Source: Martinezella calliandrae (GTDB taxonomy: Bacteria > Pseudomonadota > Alphaproteobacteria > Rhizobiales > Rhizobiaceae). Taken from it: a DNA stretch of 64,000 nt. The notes below the pieces were generated by a model, which did not search any database, was not told the DNA's origin, and saw nothing but the letters and a program-made list of their open reading frames with translations. A program made the position numbers and the translations under genes. Shown here in pieces: positions 63,859 through 64,000 of the stretch (positions within the stretch are counted from its first letter, which is position 1; every line of letters begins with the position of its first letter). The DNA is taken from contig NZ_JARFYN010000001.1 of the NCBI RefSeq assembly GCF_030272695.1, forward strand, positions 186,001-250,000, given 5' to 3'.

Positions 63859-64000
63859 AATGAGTGGGACACAGGCACTGAAGCAGAGCAAGCACGCAGG
63901 ACGAAGGATCGGCGCGACTGTCGCGGCACGTATGCGCCCTCTCACCCCCGTCCTCATTGCCGCGATCGTGCTCAACGGCTGCCAGTCGGTGTTGGATCAG
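63859..64000 (+). CDS. N-terminal part of a lipoprotein, cut by the window edge
   Basis: An open frame from 63859 runs past the edge and encodes 47 residues. It has a signal peptide with the hydrophobic stretch LTPVLIAAIVLNGCQSVLDQ; LNGC is the lipobox. The second Met, at 63931 (MRPLTPV), would give a more ordinary signal length, so the true start could be there. No strong ribosome binding site is seen for either. The protein's family cannot be decided from this part. The 270 bases between thiQ and here show no other gene. Confidence 0.55.

Overview
The window reads as chromosomal or large-replicon DNA of a Rhizobiaceae member, most likely genus Rhizobium or close to Agrobacterium. The basis is GC-rich coding sequence, many carbohydrate ABC transporters with Gfo/Idh/MocA dehydrogenases, a SAM-II riboswitch ahead of metA, an alphaproteobacterial TPP riboswitch-thiBPQ unit, and several copies of a rhizobial RIME-type intergenic palindromic element. 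The genus is an inference. No rRNA, tRNA, CRISPR array, intact insertion sequence or prophage was seen.

Left part (0.3-30 kb): sugar uptake and catabolism. A DUF427 gene is followed by an ABC operon on the minus strand (binding protein, attenuator-like hairpin, two permeases, ATPase). Divergent from it are a ROK regulator, a Gfo/Idh/MocA dehydrogenase and a ThuA-like gene. Then come an SDR/LysR divergent pair, a ZntB-like transporter, and a decayed patch in which a frameshifted permease remnant and an enolase-superfamily remnant meet back to back. Next are an orphan Tat-type binding protein divergent from a LacI regulator, a DUF2264 protein, a 2-hydroxyacid dehydrogenase and a lytic-transglycosylase-like lipoprotein. 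From 18 to 30 kb lies a second catabolic block: four more Gfo/Idh/MocA proteins, an enolase-superfamily enzyme, a TetR regulator with two matching operators, and a complete ABC transporter.

Middle (30-44.6 kb): the most unusual locus is a minus-strand operon encoding a small carrier protein, an acyl-CoA-dehydrogenase-like flavoprotein, a seryl-tRNA-synthetase-like amino acid:[carrier protein] ligase, a DUF1839 protein and probably a GH2 glycosidase, preceded by an AT-rich leader. Beside it is the EF-P set (epmB, epmA, divergent efp). Then come an SbmA/BacA-related fused ABC protein whose ATPase domain has lost most catalytic motifs, a MoxR AAA ATPase, metA behind a SAM-II riboswitch and terminator, and a CoxE-type VWA protein.

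Right part (44.6-64 kb): aldose 1-epimerase; an amino-sugar operon (GntR regulator, SIS-type deaminase/isomerase, nagA, second SIS protein) with a GGTTCTA operator; an RND efflux pump with its adaptor; an ABC-F ATPase with thiamine pyrophosphokinase; a MarR regulator divergent from a DHA2-type MFS exporter across a perfect operator; then the TPP riboswitch with thiBPQ. The window ends inside a lipoprotein gene. Functions rest on motifs read by eye; transport substrates are not determined by the sequence.
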